Notes under the pieces: generated by a model
The model's database searches: none
What the model was told of the DNA's origin: nothing
What the model saw: only the letters and a program-made list of their open reading frames with translations
Made by a program: the position numbers and the translations under genes
Assembly: GCA_016718035.1 (NCBI GenBank)
Contig: JADKEK010000006.1
Location: forward strand, 310,001-374,000
From: Bacteroidota bacterium
GTDB lineage: Bacteria; Bacteroidota; Bacteroidia; Chitinophagales; BACL12
Direction of reading: 5' to 3'
Length of the DNA: 64,000 nt
In this document: in pieces, positions 29,864 through 38,947 of the stretch
How the letters are laid out: each line of letters opens with the position of its first letter
Position numbering within the stretch: position 1 is the stretch's first letter

Positions 29864-30496
29864 ATGACAAAAATAAAAGCAATAGTTTTTGATTTAGGCA
29901 AAGTAATATTCGACCTGTCCTACGAGCAGGTGATTGCCTATTGGGCCGAAAAAGCGAATAAAGATTATCAGGAATTATTGGATGGGTTTGTTTACAACGA
30001 CATTTTTGAACAATATGAACGCGGCGAATTAAGCGATGCTGCTTTTCGTGATGCCGTGCGCACATTTTATCATTTACCTATTACCGACGAAGAGTTTGAT
30101 GCCGGTTGGAATAATATTTACCTGGATATTTTTGATGGCATCAATAATTTATTGCGTGAATTGTCCGCTCAATATCATGTTGTGGCACTTTCCAATACCA
30201 ACCATATTCATAAATTGGTATGGGAAGTGCGGTATGCCGACACCTTACAGTATTTTGAAAAAATATTTGCTTCACACGAAATGGGTTGCCGCAAACCTGA
30301 ACCGCATTGTTTTCACATGGTATTGGATTATTTAAACCTGGCGCCGGAAGCAATTGTTTTTGTCGACGATCATCCTGCGAATATCGAAACGGCTAATCGC
30401 ATTGGGTTACATACCGTTTTGGTGACTTCATTTCCGCAAATGCAACATGATTTAATGAAGATATTAAATAAACAGGAAAATACAATTGTTGAATAA
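29864..30496 (+). CDS. HAD-like phosphatase (YihX-type)
   Basis: 210 residues with all HAD motifs: motif I 'IVFDLGKVIFDLS' (nucleophile Asp10; the usual second Asp is Gly, as in YihX-like proteins), motif II 'VALSNTN', motif III Lys in 'GCRKPEP' and motif IV 'IVFVDDHPANIETA'. The helical cap lies between motifs I and II (about residues 18-95), giving subfamily IA. YihX dephosphorylates glucose-1-phosphate, but the substrate here is only a guess. It is followed at 45 bp by a DinB-like gene and then rsmH, all on the plus strand, possibly one transcript. Confidence 0.88.
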   Translation: MTKIKAIVFDLGKVIFDLSYEQVIAYWAEKANKDYQELLDGFVYNDIFEQYERGELSDAAFRDAVRTFYHLPITDEEFDAGWNNIYLDIFDGINNLLRELSAQYHVVALSNTNHIHKLVWEVRYADTLQYFEKIFASHEMGCRKPEPHCFHMVLDYLNLAPEAIVFVDDHPANIETANRIGLHTVLVTSFPQMQHDLMKILNKQENTIVE

Positions 30497-30540
30497 TCGT
30501 TGTTGTAATTAATTTTTACCTATTTATATTATTTTATAAA

Positions 30541-31065
30541 ATGAGTCAGCTATTTATCGGAAAACCGGATTACCAAAATGAACCTGATTATTGTGCTTAT
30601 TTTTTTGAGCTGGTTCCTGAAATCGGATTGCTTGATGCATTAAAACAAAGTTTGGAGCAAACCATATCATTTATTGCATCGCTTACGCCGGAACAATGGC
30701 AATTTGCCTATCAAAAAAATAAATGGACAACTGCGCAGGTAGTTAGGCATATTATTGATTGCGAACGGGTTTACACGTATCGTGCGTTTCGTTTTTCCAG
30801 ATTGGATAATACACCTTTAGCAGCTTTTGACGAAAATAGGTATATCGCAAATATTGCTCCTCATTTTTTGGAAAAGGAAACCCTATTAAAAGAATATGAA
30901 CATGTTCGAAATGCAACTATTAGTCTGTTTTCCAACATGAACACCGAGATGCTCGATTTTAAAGGTAAATCCGGAGCTGTAAATTATACCACGCGCGGTT
31001 TGGGATACATGACTGTTGGGCACAACCTGCATCATATTGCTTTTATTCGAAATAATTATCTGTAA
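30541..31065 (+). CDS. DinB/YfiT-like metal-binding four-helix protein
   Basis: 174 residues with the DinB-superfamily pattern: 'WTTAQVVRHIIDCERVYTYRAFR' (first His), and a C-terminal 'GYMTVGHNLHHIAFI' with paired His residues that would complete a three-His metal site. Some relatives use bacillithiol or similar thiols in transferase reactions; others have no known function. Cytosolic. Located between a HAD phosphatase and the rsmH homologue, 26 bp before the latter. Confidence 0.85.
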   Translation: MSQLFIGKPDYQNEPDYCAYFFELVPEIGLLDALKQSLEQTISFIASLTPEQWQFAYQKNKWTTAQVVRHIIDCERVYTYRAFRFSRLDNTPLAAFDENRYIANIAPHFLEKETLLKEYEHVRNATISLFSNMNTEMLDFKGKSGAVNYTTRGLGYMTVGHNLHHIAFIRNNYL

Positions 31066-31091
31066 ATAAAATTGTCGCGTAAATTTACCCT

Positions 31092-32138
31092 ATGGATGAT
31101 CAACCAAAACATACCCGGAGAATAAGATATAGTGGAACACATCCCAAAACTTTTAAGGAAAAATACAAGGAATTAAATCCTGAACAATACGCCGAAGAAG
31201 TTGAAAAAATATTGCAACAAGGGAAAACACCTGCAGGTATGCATCGCTCAATTTGTGTGCAGGAAATTTTAGATTTTTTGCAGGTGCAACCCGGCCAGGT
31301 AGGGTTAGATGCAACTTTGGGCTATGGCGGACATACACTGGAATTATTAAAATGTTTGACGCCCGGCGGCCATTTATTTGCCACCGATGTAGATAGTATT
31401 GAACTGCCAAAAACCATTGAGCGATTAAAAAATTTAGGTTATGGTGAAGAAGTGTTGTCCGTTAGAAAAATGAATTTTGCCGGCATCGACCAAATAGCTG
31501 CGGAAGCCGGTCAGCTCGATTTTGTGTTAGCCGATTTAGGAGTATCCTCTATGCAAATTGATAATCCAGACAGAGGTTTTTCATTTAAAATTGAAGGCCC
31601 TTTGGACCTGCGATTAAATCCTTATGCAGGAAAAACGGCAGCTGCTTATTTAAAAACCGTTGATGTAGAAGAATTAACAGATGTATTCATCGCCAATGCC
31701 GACGAACCACATGCGGCGGCAATTGCCAATGCTATTACTACAACCATTAAAAAAGGCAATCCAATTAATACTACTACCCAATTAAAAAATATTATCACCA
31801 CCACATTAACGGCATTACCCAAACGCCCCTCCAACGATGAAATTAAAAAAACATGTCAGCGTTGTTTCCAGGCATTACGCATCGAAATCAACGATGAATT
31901 TACCGTGCTCGATAAATTTTTATCCCGACTTCCCGACGTTTTAAAACCGGGTGGGAGAGTAGCCATTTTATCATTCCACTCCGGCGAAGATCGACGCATA
32001 AAAAAAGCATTTCAAGCCTTTTACCGCGATGGCATTTTTGCCGAAATTGCCTTAGAACCTATCCGCCCATCTGCCCAAGAATGCAACAGCAATCCCCGCG
32101 CAAAATCGGCGAAGTTGAGATGGGGGGTGATGGGGTAG
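31092..32138 (+). CDS. RsmH-type 16S rRNA (cytosine-N4)-methyltransferase, divergent
   Basis: 348 residues. SAM-binding motif 'GLDATLGYGGHTLELL', 'LADLGVSSMQIDNPDRGFSF', 'GPLDLRLNP', 'CFQALRIEINDEF' and 'GGRVAILSFHSGEDRRIKKAF' identify the RsmH (MraW) family, which methylates C1402 of 16S rRNA. Several positions depart from the usual consensus: the N-terminus is extended by about 45 residues before 'MHRSICVQEILD', and 'FHSGEDR' replaces 'FHSLEDR'. It is not beside mraZ, ftsL or ftsI, the normal division-cluster neighbours. It may therefore be a second, paralogous copy. Confidence 0.85.
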   Translation: MDDQPKHTRRIRYSGTHPKTFKEKYKELNPEQYAEEVEKILQQGKTPAGMHRSICVQEILDFLQVQPGQVGLDATLGYGGHTLELLKCLTPGGHLFATDVDSIELPKTIERLKNLGYGEEVLSVRKMNFAGIDQIAAEAGQLDFVLADLGVSSMQIDNPDRGFSFKIEGPLDLRLNPYAGKTAAAYLKTVDVEELTDVFIANADEPHAAAIANAITTTIKKGNPINTTTQLKNIITTTLTALPKRPSNDEIKKTCQRCFQALRIEINDEFTVLDKFLSRLPDVLKPGGRVAILSFHSGEDRRIKKAFQAFYRDGIFAEIALEPIRPSAQECNSNPRAKSAKLRWGVMG

Positions 32139-32441
32139 GGAGAGATGATCAAGCTGATCGCTATGTTTATAATGTCTAATTTAATGGGGGGCGGTCAATA
32201 TTAAATGAATTATAAGGTTTTTATGTACTTCTCAATATAGAGGAATCGCCCTATTTCACATTAAAAACGATTTATCTTCAATTTAAATACTTAAATATGA
32301 ACATTATAAATTCGATAATTACTTAAAATATGAAGCGTATTATTAACATTATATAAAACCCCAACATATATATCAGAATGAACACAAAATAATAGACAAT
32401 TCCTATTTCACAAATTGTAGATTAACATACTAAAATTAACA
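32139..32441. other. Intergenic region without gene
   Basis: About 300 bp of AT-rich sequence with stop codons in all frames. No repeat, RNA or strong hairpin was recognised. Confidence 0.6.
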
Positions 32442-32636
32442 TTACTTTTTAATAATTAATTTCCGCCCCTTAGTCAACCAAAGTATCGGGCCAATAAATC
32501 CAATCATGGATATTAAAATCCACATTCCTTTAGGTCCATTAAATTCATTTGTAAGGATTTGGAAGATTGCTGCAAAACTAATGAACATAGAGCAAAAAAT
32601 TACCAGCATAAATAGAACTACAGAAAACACTTCCAT
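32442..32636 (-). CDS. Small membrane protein, PLDc_N-like
   Basis: 64 residues with two transmembrane helices. The pattern 'FAAIFQILTNEFNGPKGMWILISMIGFIGPILWLTKGRK', read as helix, loop 'NEFNGPKGMW', helix and basic end, matches the phospholipase D N-terminal (PLDc_N) membrane domain often found as a stand-alone protein. No catalytic part is present. It is isolated between gaps, next to the edge of the Rhs array. Confidence 0.65.
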   Translation of the reverse strand: MEVFSVVLFMLVIFCSMFISFAAIFQILTNEFNGPKGMWILISMIGFIGPILWLTKGRKLIIKK

Positions 32637-33053
32637 ACATTTATTTATTTATATTTTTAATTATAAGTGGTTATTGTATGAAATGGATTAAAATTTATTG
32701 GTAATTTACATCATTATTATCCCCTTCACAAAATAAACTAAGTAATGCATTTGTAAATAATGATAAATACGCTAACAATTCAGGCTTTGTACTTTTCACT
32801 ACAATTATATATTTCTTATTTTTTCCTTACAAAAATAAGCATTTATTTAACATTATGTAGTTGTCATTACAGTTAACATAAATATGATTGATTCGACTTA
32901 ATTTTTCCTTCGTGGCAGGGCTCCACTCAAAGTCCGAGCAGGGTGCTTGCCATCCCTAAAAATAAACAAATCCGGCAAAACCCTGCTCGGAAATAATACC
33001 TAAATTTATATAGCCTTTAATGCTTCCGGTGTTTGCCTGCTTGCACCGCAAAT
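32637..33053. other. Intergenic region at the array edge, with large inverted repeat
   Basis: AT-rich gap of about 415 bp with no credible gene. Its right end contains a GC-rich inverted repeat (32933-32991) that lies about 60 bp past the last immunity gene of the array. Confidence 0.6.
32933..32991. repeat. Inverted repeat at left border of the Rhs tip array
   Basis: TCCGAGCAGGG (32933-32943) pairs with CCCTGCTCGGA (32981-32991), extended inside by TTGCC/GGCAA with small bulges. It is GC-rich in very AT-rich surroundings. It could be a terminator for the array transcript, although no T-run follows, or a mobile-element or repeat unit marking the border. Confidence 0.6.
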
Positions 33054-33917
33054 TTATTTTTCTTGGCTTAAGGTTTTCCTTATTACATTGCCTTCCTTGT
33101 CAAATTCAAGTAGCAAGCCCGTCTCCCTATAATTCTTAATTTTTACCATCGAAGATATTGTTCCATCTTCAAAAAAAGTAAATGCATAACCCATGATATA
33201 GTCGGTAAAATTTGCATAATCTTGTGAATTGGGATAATAACTTGCTGACTCAAGTAATTTTTGTCCTAAACTATCCCGTATTTCATAGCCAATTAAATCG
33301 TTATTATTGAATATGGATATTGTATCCACTAATATACCATTTTTAAATTTTAAAATTTTGGATATAGCTGAATCTGTATTTCCGTAAATTTTTAAATAGC
33401 CATGAATATTATTACTAGTGATATTAACTTCTTTAATTAAATAGCTCTTATTTTCTATTACACCAAACAGGAACCACGAGCCATTAGATAATTGTGATTT
33501 AGTTTGTAGTGGCCCTTTATCCTGATTAATAACTTGCAAAATGACGCTATCGTTTACTTGAATTTTTGAATACCATTCCGGACTTTCTTTATAAAAAATA
33601 TGGTCTTCATATGATTTTAAATATTGTGAATTATTACTAATTTCCTCTTTACTAATTGCATCTCCTTTATAAACTATTAGAAACCTTGTCATCGGCATTT
33701 TTATTACTTTATCTTCAGCTTCAGGTTGATTTGTATAAAAATAATGTGGCGTGAGTGTGTCTGAAATATGAGCAACGATTTCAGTTATTGAATTTTGACT
33801 TATACTTTGATTTAAAATACAATCAAATTCATCTGTCCAAACCACTAAATTTGTTTGTTGTGAACATAGTTTAAAACTATGGAACAGTATAATGATTAGT
33901 AGGAGAGAAGTCTTCAT
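33054..33917 (-). CDS. Candidate immunity protein for tip 9 (secreted, MORN/YwqK-like)
   Basis: 287 residues with a signal peptide ('LLLIIILFHSFKLCSQQ'), so periplasmic. The C-terminal half has repeats of the kind 'KILKFKNGILVDTISIFNN', 'TFFEDGTISSMVKIKNYR' and 'LLLEFDKEGNVIRKTL', which resemble MORN-like repeats in YwqK-type antitoxin proteins. Its start codon overlaps the stop codon of the tip by one base (TAATG), strong evidence for coupled expression and pairing. Immunity function is inferred from this context only. Confidence 0.7.
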   Translation of the reverse strand: MKTSLLLIIILFHSFKLCSQQTNLVVWTDEFDCILNQSISQNSITEIVAHISDTLTPHYFYTNQPEAEDKVIKMPMTRFLIVYKGDAISKEEISNNSQYLKSYEDHIFYKESPEWYSKIQVNDSVILQVINQDKGPLQTKSQLSNGSWFLFGVIENKSYLIKEVNITSNNIHGYLKIYGNTDSAISKILKFKNGILVDTISIFNNNDLIGYEIRDSLGQKLLESASYYPNSQDYANFTDYIMGYAFTFFEDGTISSMVKIKNYRETGLLLEFDKEGNVIRKTLSQEK

Positions 33918-34954
33918 TATTCAGTATTTTTCAAAGTTATATTTGCAGCCCGATCAGTAGATAGATTACTTGAAGTTGACCCTGAACTGTCAGAATTGCT
34001 TATTTTACTTGTTAAATTAAAACGTTCTGTAGTGATTACCGCCCCATAATTATCTGCGGCAAATTTTATTATAAAATCTCTTGTACTTTCTGCACGTTTT
34101 ATTGCAAGAGCTTCATTGTTTTTTGTATCTAGGGTGCTTACTGTTTTTTTTAGATTAGTTGCTTTTGGGCTTGCCAGACCTTCAATATTTAATGTCGCCG
34201 ATTTATCATATAAAAGGGCTCCTACAATATTGTCTATTGCTAATTGTGTTTCTTCACTGGAGATATTAAACGCCTCTTCGACTTCACTTGAATTCATGCC
34301 TTGGTCTGTATCAAAATAAATTGTTGTATTTAATTGTAAAATATCGGAACCAAATTGGGTATAGGTCTGCCCAAGATTGCCACCATCTTTTCTAAATTGA
34401 TTTATCGCTCGGTTATAGGCTTGATTCTCCATTATCGTAGTTTCACTAGATCCATAGGCTTCTGAATGATTCTGCATGTATTTTTTATCGTATTTAGTTG
34501 TAATAATACTGCTAGCGGGACTAGTGTTGTCAATCATAAATGTTGATGGATTATGGTTGCCGCGTTCTGCAGGAGTTAAATATCTGTGATTAACTTTATA
34601 TAGAATAGTTTCTCCCTTAGAATTCCTAAATGTTTCAAAATGAATAATGAATTCTTCTAAACCATCAAGGTCAATGGCTTGAATTGGAGTATTCCCTGCA
34701 AATTGGTAAGGTGTATAATAAGCATAAGATTTTGAAAGTGGGTCTACACTCAAAAATTTTCCTAGTCTCGGATTATAAATCCTAAACCCATAATCATAAA
34801 TATTGGCCTCCCCATATGTTTCTTTATCACTTTCTTTCCCATTAAACCTGTACCTATACTCACTTCCCCCTTCCCAATTTCGTCCAACCAACAACATCCC
34901 GAACGGGTCGTGTTTTTTTTGGCTCAAACCCTCTTCCTTTCTGGCAGGAATCAT
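33917..34954 (-). CDS. Orphan Rhs C-terminal tip 9, OmpA-like C-terminus
   Basis: 345 residues. A 14-residue leader ('MIPARKEEGLSQKK') is followed by the RHS-associated core 'HDPFGMLLVGRNWEGG', 'FNGKESDKETYG', 'YDYGFRIYNPRLGKFLSVDP' and 'PYQFAGNTPIQAIDLDG' (about residues 15-98). The variable part ends in a region resembling an OmpA C-terminal peptidoglycan-binding domain: 'TTIYFDTDQG', 'ATLNIEGLASP', 'NNEALAIKRAESTRDFI'. It lacks the YD repeats and signal peptide of a full Rhs protein, so it is an orphan tip. It shares its leader and upstream DNA with tip 4 because of a segment duplication. A toxin role is inferred; the OmpA-like domain could instead target the cell wall. Confidence 0.82.
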   Translation of the reverse strand: MIPARKEEGLSQKKHDPFGMLLVGRNWEGGSEYRYRFNGKESDKETYGEANIYDYGFRIYNPRLGKFLSVDPLSKSYAYYTPYQFAGNTPIQAIDLDGLEEFIIHFETFRNSKGETILYKVNHRYLTPAERGNHNPSTFMIDNTSPASSIITTKYDKKYMQNHSEAYGSSETTIMENQAYNRAINQFRKDGGNLGQTYTQFGSDILQLNTTIYFDTDQGMNSSEVEEAFNISSEETQLAIDNIVGALLYDKSATLNIEGLASPKATNLKKTVSTLDTKNNEALAIKRAESTRDFIIKFAADNYGAVITTERFNLTSKISNSDSSGSTSSNLSTDRAANITLKNTE

Positions 34955-34961
34955 GCTTAAA

Positions 34962-35020
34962 TATAACTGAAATTTGTAAATAGTAGAAACTTTGAGTGAT
35001 TTTTACAATCGATTTGAGAC
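34962..35020 (-). promoter_or_regulatory. Putative shared leader/promoter upstream of tip 9
   Basis: On the minus strand a block 'AATCAC' then 'CTACTATTTAC' then 'CAGTTA' lies just before the tip start. Similar blocks precede tips 3, 4 and 5. It includes TACTATTT, one change from the Bacteroidetes -7 consensus TAnnTTTG, with a TTG about 20 bases upstream. Promoter activity is inferred. Confidence 0.3.
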
Positions 35021-35142
35021 ATCAATTTCAACTGGTTTAACTTTAGGGGTTCTTACAGTAATAATTTATTTAACTTTTTTTCTTCAGTTTTGAAAGTATG
35101 TCAATGAATTACATTGTAGATTTTCCGAAATAAATATAAATT

Positions 35143-35781
35143 TTACCACATTGCAAGCCAATAAATAATACTATTGTTTGTTTGATTTAAAGCAAAGCCA
35201 AAAGAGTAGCCATTTTTCCAATCTACTGGCATTTGGACATTTTCATCCATATTAAACAAATGGTATTTCTTGTCTCTGTTAGCTTCAATTACATAAACCT
35301 CAAACATATTTTCAAGTCCAATATCAGCAAAATATATATCTTCATTTTTGTTAAACAAATTAGGTATGGGATATTTTCCTTTGTAACAAGGCTTTTCAAT
35401 GATATTTGAATCTAATAGTGGAAAAGTAGACATTTCTAGAGTAGTCTTTGTTTCAAATGGATTAATATATAAAATGCAAGTGTCTCTATCCAAATAGGAA
35501 GCAATATATTTATCTTCTAATAATACTCTACTAATTGAATCATAAATATCAGAACTAAGATCAGGATAAACAAGCACAAACCAAACATTATTTTTTTTCG
35601 ATTCAGTATGCAATGTTGCTATATAGTTTTCAGCTAAGGGGTATTCAGGAAAATGCATTGTTAAAGTGGAATCGAATCTATTTTTATATTCCAAGTATTT
35701 ATTAAAATCAGGAACTTTTTTTGATGCACTGCATGTCCCAATAAAAATGCAGAAAGAAATGCAATAAATCTGTATATTCAT
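35143..35781 (-). CDS. Candidate immunity protein for tip 8 (intact copy)
   Basis: 212 residues, short signal-like N-terminus ('IYCISFCIFIGTCSASKK', possible lipobox 'FIGTC'), so probably a periplasmic lipoprotein. The body is mixed alpha/beta with no recognised domain. It begins 19 bp after the stop of the frameshifted tip 8. A nearly identical gene follows tip 3, but there a one-base deletion truncates it. Pairing and immunity are inferred from position and from the fact that it is duplicated together with its tip. Confidence 0.7.
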   Translation of the reverse strand: MNIQIYCISFCIFIGTCSASKKVPDFNKYLEYKNRFDSTLTMHFPEYPLAENYIATLHTESKKNNVWFVLVYPDLSSDIYDSISRVLLEDKYIASYLDRDTCILYINPFETKTTLEMSTFPLLDSNIIEKPCYKGKYPIPNLFNKNEDIYFADIGLENMFEVYVIEANRDKKYHLFNMDENVQMPVDWKNGYSFGFALNQTNNSIIYWLAMW

Positions 35782-35799
35782 AAAATCTCTATTTTATAA

Positions 35800-36688
35800 C
35801 TAAAACAATTGTTCAACTATAACTTTTAACAATTTTAGGTTTATCTGAATTGAATTGTCATTGTTGGAAGGTTGGTTTTCGGGAAATATTGCCGTTATAT
35901 TGTTCTCTTGGCCTACTGGTTTTGATAAATTATATCTTACCGTTGAAATTTGACTCCACTTGCTGGAATTTACCTCTTCTTCAAGAATTTCTTTATCGTT
36001 TAGTTTATCTTTAGTCACAAGTTGTTTTTCACCAATCCCAATTTGTTTTAGTACCTGCCTTACTAGTAATTCTTTCACCTCCATCAAATGGGCCGCTACT
36101 AATAAACTGTTTCTCTTCAATTATTACTTCTTCAGCATAATAATATCCATACTGCTCGAAAAGCGCCCTATCAAATTTGTTTTCTAGCTCAAATTCGCTA
36201 AAATCATCTTTGAGAATGTCCATACCTTCAAATACTTGAAATTTTTCGCCAAACATATTATCTGGCCCCAATTTTTCAAATTTGTTAGGGTCGATATGAT
36301 TGATATGCAAATTGTTGAGCACCTCTTGAGTTAGAGTTGCTTCATCCTTGATAAATATTACTTCGCCAGTAGTGTGATTTAAAAACCAGTCGTTTCCATC
36401 AATATCAATAAATAATACTGGACAATCAGCTGTAAAAATATATGGAGATAAAAGCGGGTATTTTGCGGTTAAATTATCAACATTAAACCATCTTCCTAAT
36501 CTGTTGTTATAAATTCTGGCACCAAAATCAATTGAGTTTTGTTTTCCCAACATTTCATTTTCACTTTCCTTACCGTTAAACCCGTATCTATACTCACTTC
36601 CCCCTTCCCAATTTCGTCCTTCCAACAACATTCCGAACGGGTCGTGGTGTGTTTTATTAGAAACATTAGTTGGACTTGCAATTACCAA
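35800..36688 (-). pseudogene. Orphan Rhs tip 8, frameshifted copy of tip 3
   Basis: Reads from 'MVIASPTNVSNKTHHDPFGM' through the RHS core ('FNGKESENEMLG', 'IDFGARIYNNRLGRWFNVDN') into the same variable domain as tip 3 ('NDWFLNHTTGEVIFI'). Near 36051 it lacks a GT present in tip 3, so the first frame stops at 36029 (219 residues) and the remaining C-terminus continues in another frame to 35800. The leader differs from that of tip 3, while everything after the DPFG codons matches it, so sequence identity starts at the core. Variable domain of unknown activity. Confidence 0.82.
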
Positions 36689-36813
36689 GGTTTAAAAATA
36701 ATAGAAAATCATTAAATGTATATAGTTTGCGCAATTTTGTAGTTGCTTTTAATGGTATAATTAGAACCAGTTTGATTTTACAGGGTATCGACAATGATTT
36801 TAAAACCTGAATT

Positions 36814-37243
36814 TCATATTTCTATAATTATACCTTGCTCCAAAAAATATTGTTGAAATAACCTTGCTAAGTCCCAACTTGAATGTAAACTAGTGATCCA
36901 ACCAGTGCTGCATTTTTGATAATAGATGTATGCGAATTTATCTTCGTTAATTACAATTTCATAACACACCGTATCTTGACTGCCTAATTCACGATACAAA
37001 CTTAAAGTTGCAACAGGAAATGTCTGACACTTCGTGAAGATTTTACAGATTTATTATCAATAATATCATCAATTTCTTTGATAATTGCGGATGAATCAAT
37101 TACAAAATTAGTTTCAATGGAATTATAGGTCAAAATTCCAAAATATTTAGATGTGGGGATATTCGTTGGTTTTTGAATACTGAGTTGTAAAACAAAAAAA
37201 TTACGAATAAAATGAATAGATTTATTCTATAGATATTTTTCAT
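36814..37243 (-). pseudogene. Candidate immunity gene for tip 7, broken by two frameshifts
   Basis: From the ATG at 37243 the reading starts with a membrane or signal segment ('MKNIYRINLFILFVIFLFYN'), continues in a second frame ('PTNIPTSKYFGILTYNSIE', 'AIIKEIDDIIDNKSVKSS') and ends in a third ('LYRELGSQDTVCYEIVINE' to 'LEQGIIIEI'). Joined, this gives a protein of about 140 residues. No family recognised. It follows tip 7 by about 70 bp, the standard place for an immunity gene. Confidence 0.55.
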
Positions 37244-37311
37244 ATTAAAATTATTTTGCTAAAAATGCTAAATAACTAATTTTATATAAAGTAGTTAATG
37301 TTTCTCATAAT

Positions 37312-38361
37312 TCATGAAATTGTGCTGCCTTTATCAATAACAGGTTGGGAAGTTTCGATATTGGGATTACTATCAATAAGTTCTGAATTATTGCTGTTGA
37401 ATGAATCAACACTTCCAGTAGGTTTTGTCATTGGGTTATTACTTAATAAGCTTGAAAAGTTTCCAGTCTTACTTACACCAAACGTCCATTTAGAAGGACC
37501 TGCTCCACCTAATTCCGCATTATACAAAAGTGTTCCACAATTTATACCAAAGACACATTCTTCTTCAGCATTTACATATGACTTTATTGAGGTTGAAGAA
37601 ATTGGGCCAAAACCTACTGACTTTGCAAAGGAGGCTCCTTCAAAAGTATATTTATTGAACGCCTTTCCGGCACTTTCATTAAAATAAACAGGCCCTAAAG
37701 ATAATCCACCACCAATATTTGCCCCGAAACCGGCTCCATAAGTAAAATAAGTATATAAATCCCCTGCATCTTCACCTTTATGTAATTTTACGAAATCAAT
37801 ACTTAAATTAATTCCACCAAGCGCTATAAATGTTAATCCAATACTTGTCATCGTAGCATCAGAATTACTCATTGTTTTACTTAGAGTATTATCAAGTTCG
37901 TTATTTTCGATAACGGTTGGCTTACTTAAACTGTTAAAATATTTATCTACCTGAGGATAATCTTCGAACATCTCATAGGAAATAGTGAAGACTTCGTCAT
38001 AATCGGTGACAATTTCAAAAACTGGTTTTTTCTGACCTTTGGCATTTTCATAATAAATAATAATATCCTCTCCCTTAGCATCTAAAAAAAGGATTGGATT
38101 GTTACCGGCGAAACAGTATGGAGTGAGGCTAGGATATAAATTAAACTTAGGGTCCACACTAAACCACTTGCCAATCCTCCCATCATAAATCCTCGCCCCA
38201 TAATCTAAAGCATTATTACTTACAACAATTTCATCAACTCCTTCCTTCCCGTTAAACCCGAACCTATACTCACTTCCCCCTTCCCAACTCCTCCCTTCCA
38301 ACAACATCCCGAACGGGTCGTGGTGGTTTGAAGTGAATTGATATTTGGCTTCAATTTTCAT
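37312..38361 (-). CDS. Orphan Rhs C-terminal tip 7
   Basis: 349 residues: leader 'MKIEAKYQFTSNH', core 'HDPFGMLLEGRSWEGG', 'FGFNGKEGVDEI', 'YGARIYDGRIGKWFSVDP', 'TPYCFAGNNPILFLDAKG' (to about residue 97), then a variable domain. This contains a glycine-rich hydrophobic stretch ('YTYFTYGAGFGANIGGGLSL', about residues 200-220) that might insert into membranes, two nearby cysteines ('EECVFGINCG') and a Ser/Asn-rich end. No known toxin family was recognised. The frame is intact. A broken candidate immunity gene follows. Confidence 0.8.
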   Translation of the reverse strand: MKIEAKYQFTSNHHDPFGMLLEGRSWEGGSEYRFGFNGKEGVDEIVVSNNALDYGARIYDGRIGKWFSVDPKFNLYPSLTPYCFAGNNPILFLDAKGEDIIIYYENAKGQKKPVFEIVTDYDEVFTISYEMFEDYPQVDKYFNSLSKPTVIENNELDNTLSKTMSNSDATMTSIGLTFIALGGINLSIDFVKLHKGEDAGDLYTYFTYGAGFGANIGGGLSLGPVYFNESAGKAFNKYTFEGASFAKSVGFGPISSTSIKSYVNAEEECVFGINCGTLLYNAELGGAGPSKWTFGVSKTGNFSSLLSNNPMTKPTGSVDSFNSNNSELIDSNPNIETSQPVIDKGSTIS

Positions 38362-38632
38362 TAATTGAATAAAAATTAGATAAAATGGAAGTTTTTCAAT
38401 CGAATTGCAATAATTAAGGAATACTTAAACATTGTATGGTGGATAGGTATTTACATAATTTTCTCTGCTAATCAATTGAAATTGCTAAACTAATAAAATC
38501 TAAACGATTGGTGCAATGAATTAAAATTAAGATATGGAAACTAAGTATTTTTGGAATTAAAGGTTTAAATTTTAGATAATAATTAGTCCAAAATGTCTAT
38601 ATTCAACATTTGCAATATTTTTAATAATTAAG

Positions 38633-38947
38633 TTATTCTAATACACCATCCATTCTTAAAATACTTAATCTGCCATTTTCACATTTTATATCGTAATCCA
38701 AATGGTAATATACTACTCTCGCATTCGCATTCCTATACTCAGCTGTAGCTTTAATAGTAAAAATATTACCATTTACAGATATATGTGTATTGTCAAAAGG
38801 AGGGAAAACTCTGAAAACAGTATCGCCATTTCCAACAAAATTTTCCTTTACATATTCATATACCATTATAGATCTGCACTTTCGAGATATAGAAGAACTA
38901 TAAGTAAAAATTATTAAAAATAAATATTTATTCAATTTAGTTGCCAT
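38633..38947 (-). CDS. Candidate immunity protein for tip 6 (secreted)
   Basis: 104 residues from the ATG at 38947 ('MATKLNKYLFLIIFTYSSS', signal peptide). A longer frame to 39010 is rejected because the real tip 6 reading runs to 38964. The C-terminus 'DYDIKCENGRLSILRMDGVLE' and an internal 'YEYVKENF' resemble the gene after tip 1 (48664-48996: 'KIGCEYGKPYIKDGWIEQFE', 'YEYVKELN'). Tips 1 and 6 also share their variable domain, so the two toxin-immunity pairs have evolved together. Confidence 0.68.
   Translation of the reverse strand: MATKLNKYLFLIIFTYSSSISRKCRSIMVYEYVKENFVGNGDTVFRVFPPFDNTHISVNGNIFTIKATAEYRNANARVVYYHLDYDIKCENGRLSILRMDGVLE

Larger units (their letters stand above)
34913..36648 (-). 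repeat. Large direct repeat, copy A (tip-immunity unit)
   Basis: About 1,735 bp nearly identical to 44368-46103. By eye only three differences were found: a GT dinucleotide missing here near 36051, a substitution near 35915, and one T fewer in the other copy near 44802. It contains the leader of tip 9, its upstream region, an immunity gene and tip 8. Both ends fall at the DPFGM-coding core DNA. Confidence 0.92.

Noticed and set aside
35800..36120. A separate 106-residue gene starting at 36120
   Set aside because: Comparison with the intact copy at 45253-46224 shows it is the 3' end of tip 8 after a 2-bp loss; its first residues are out-of-frame translation.
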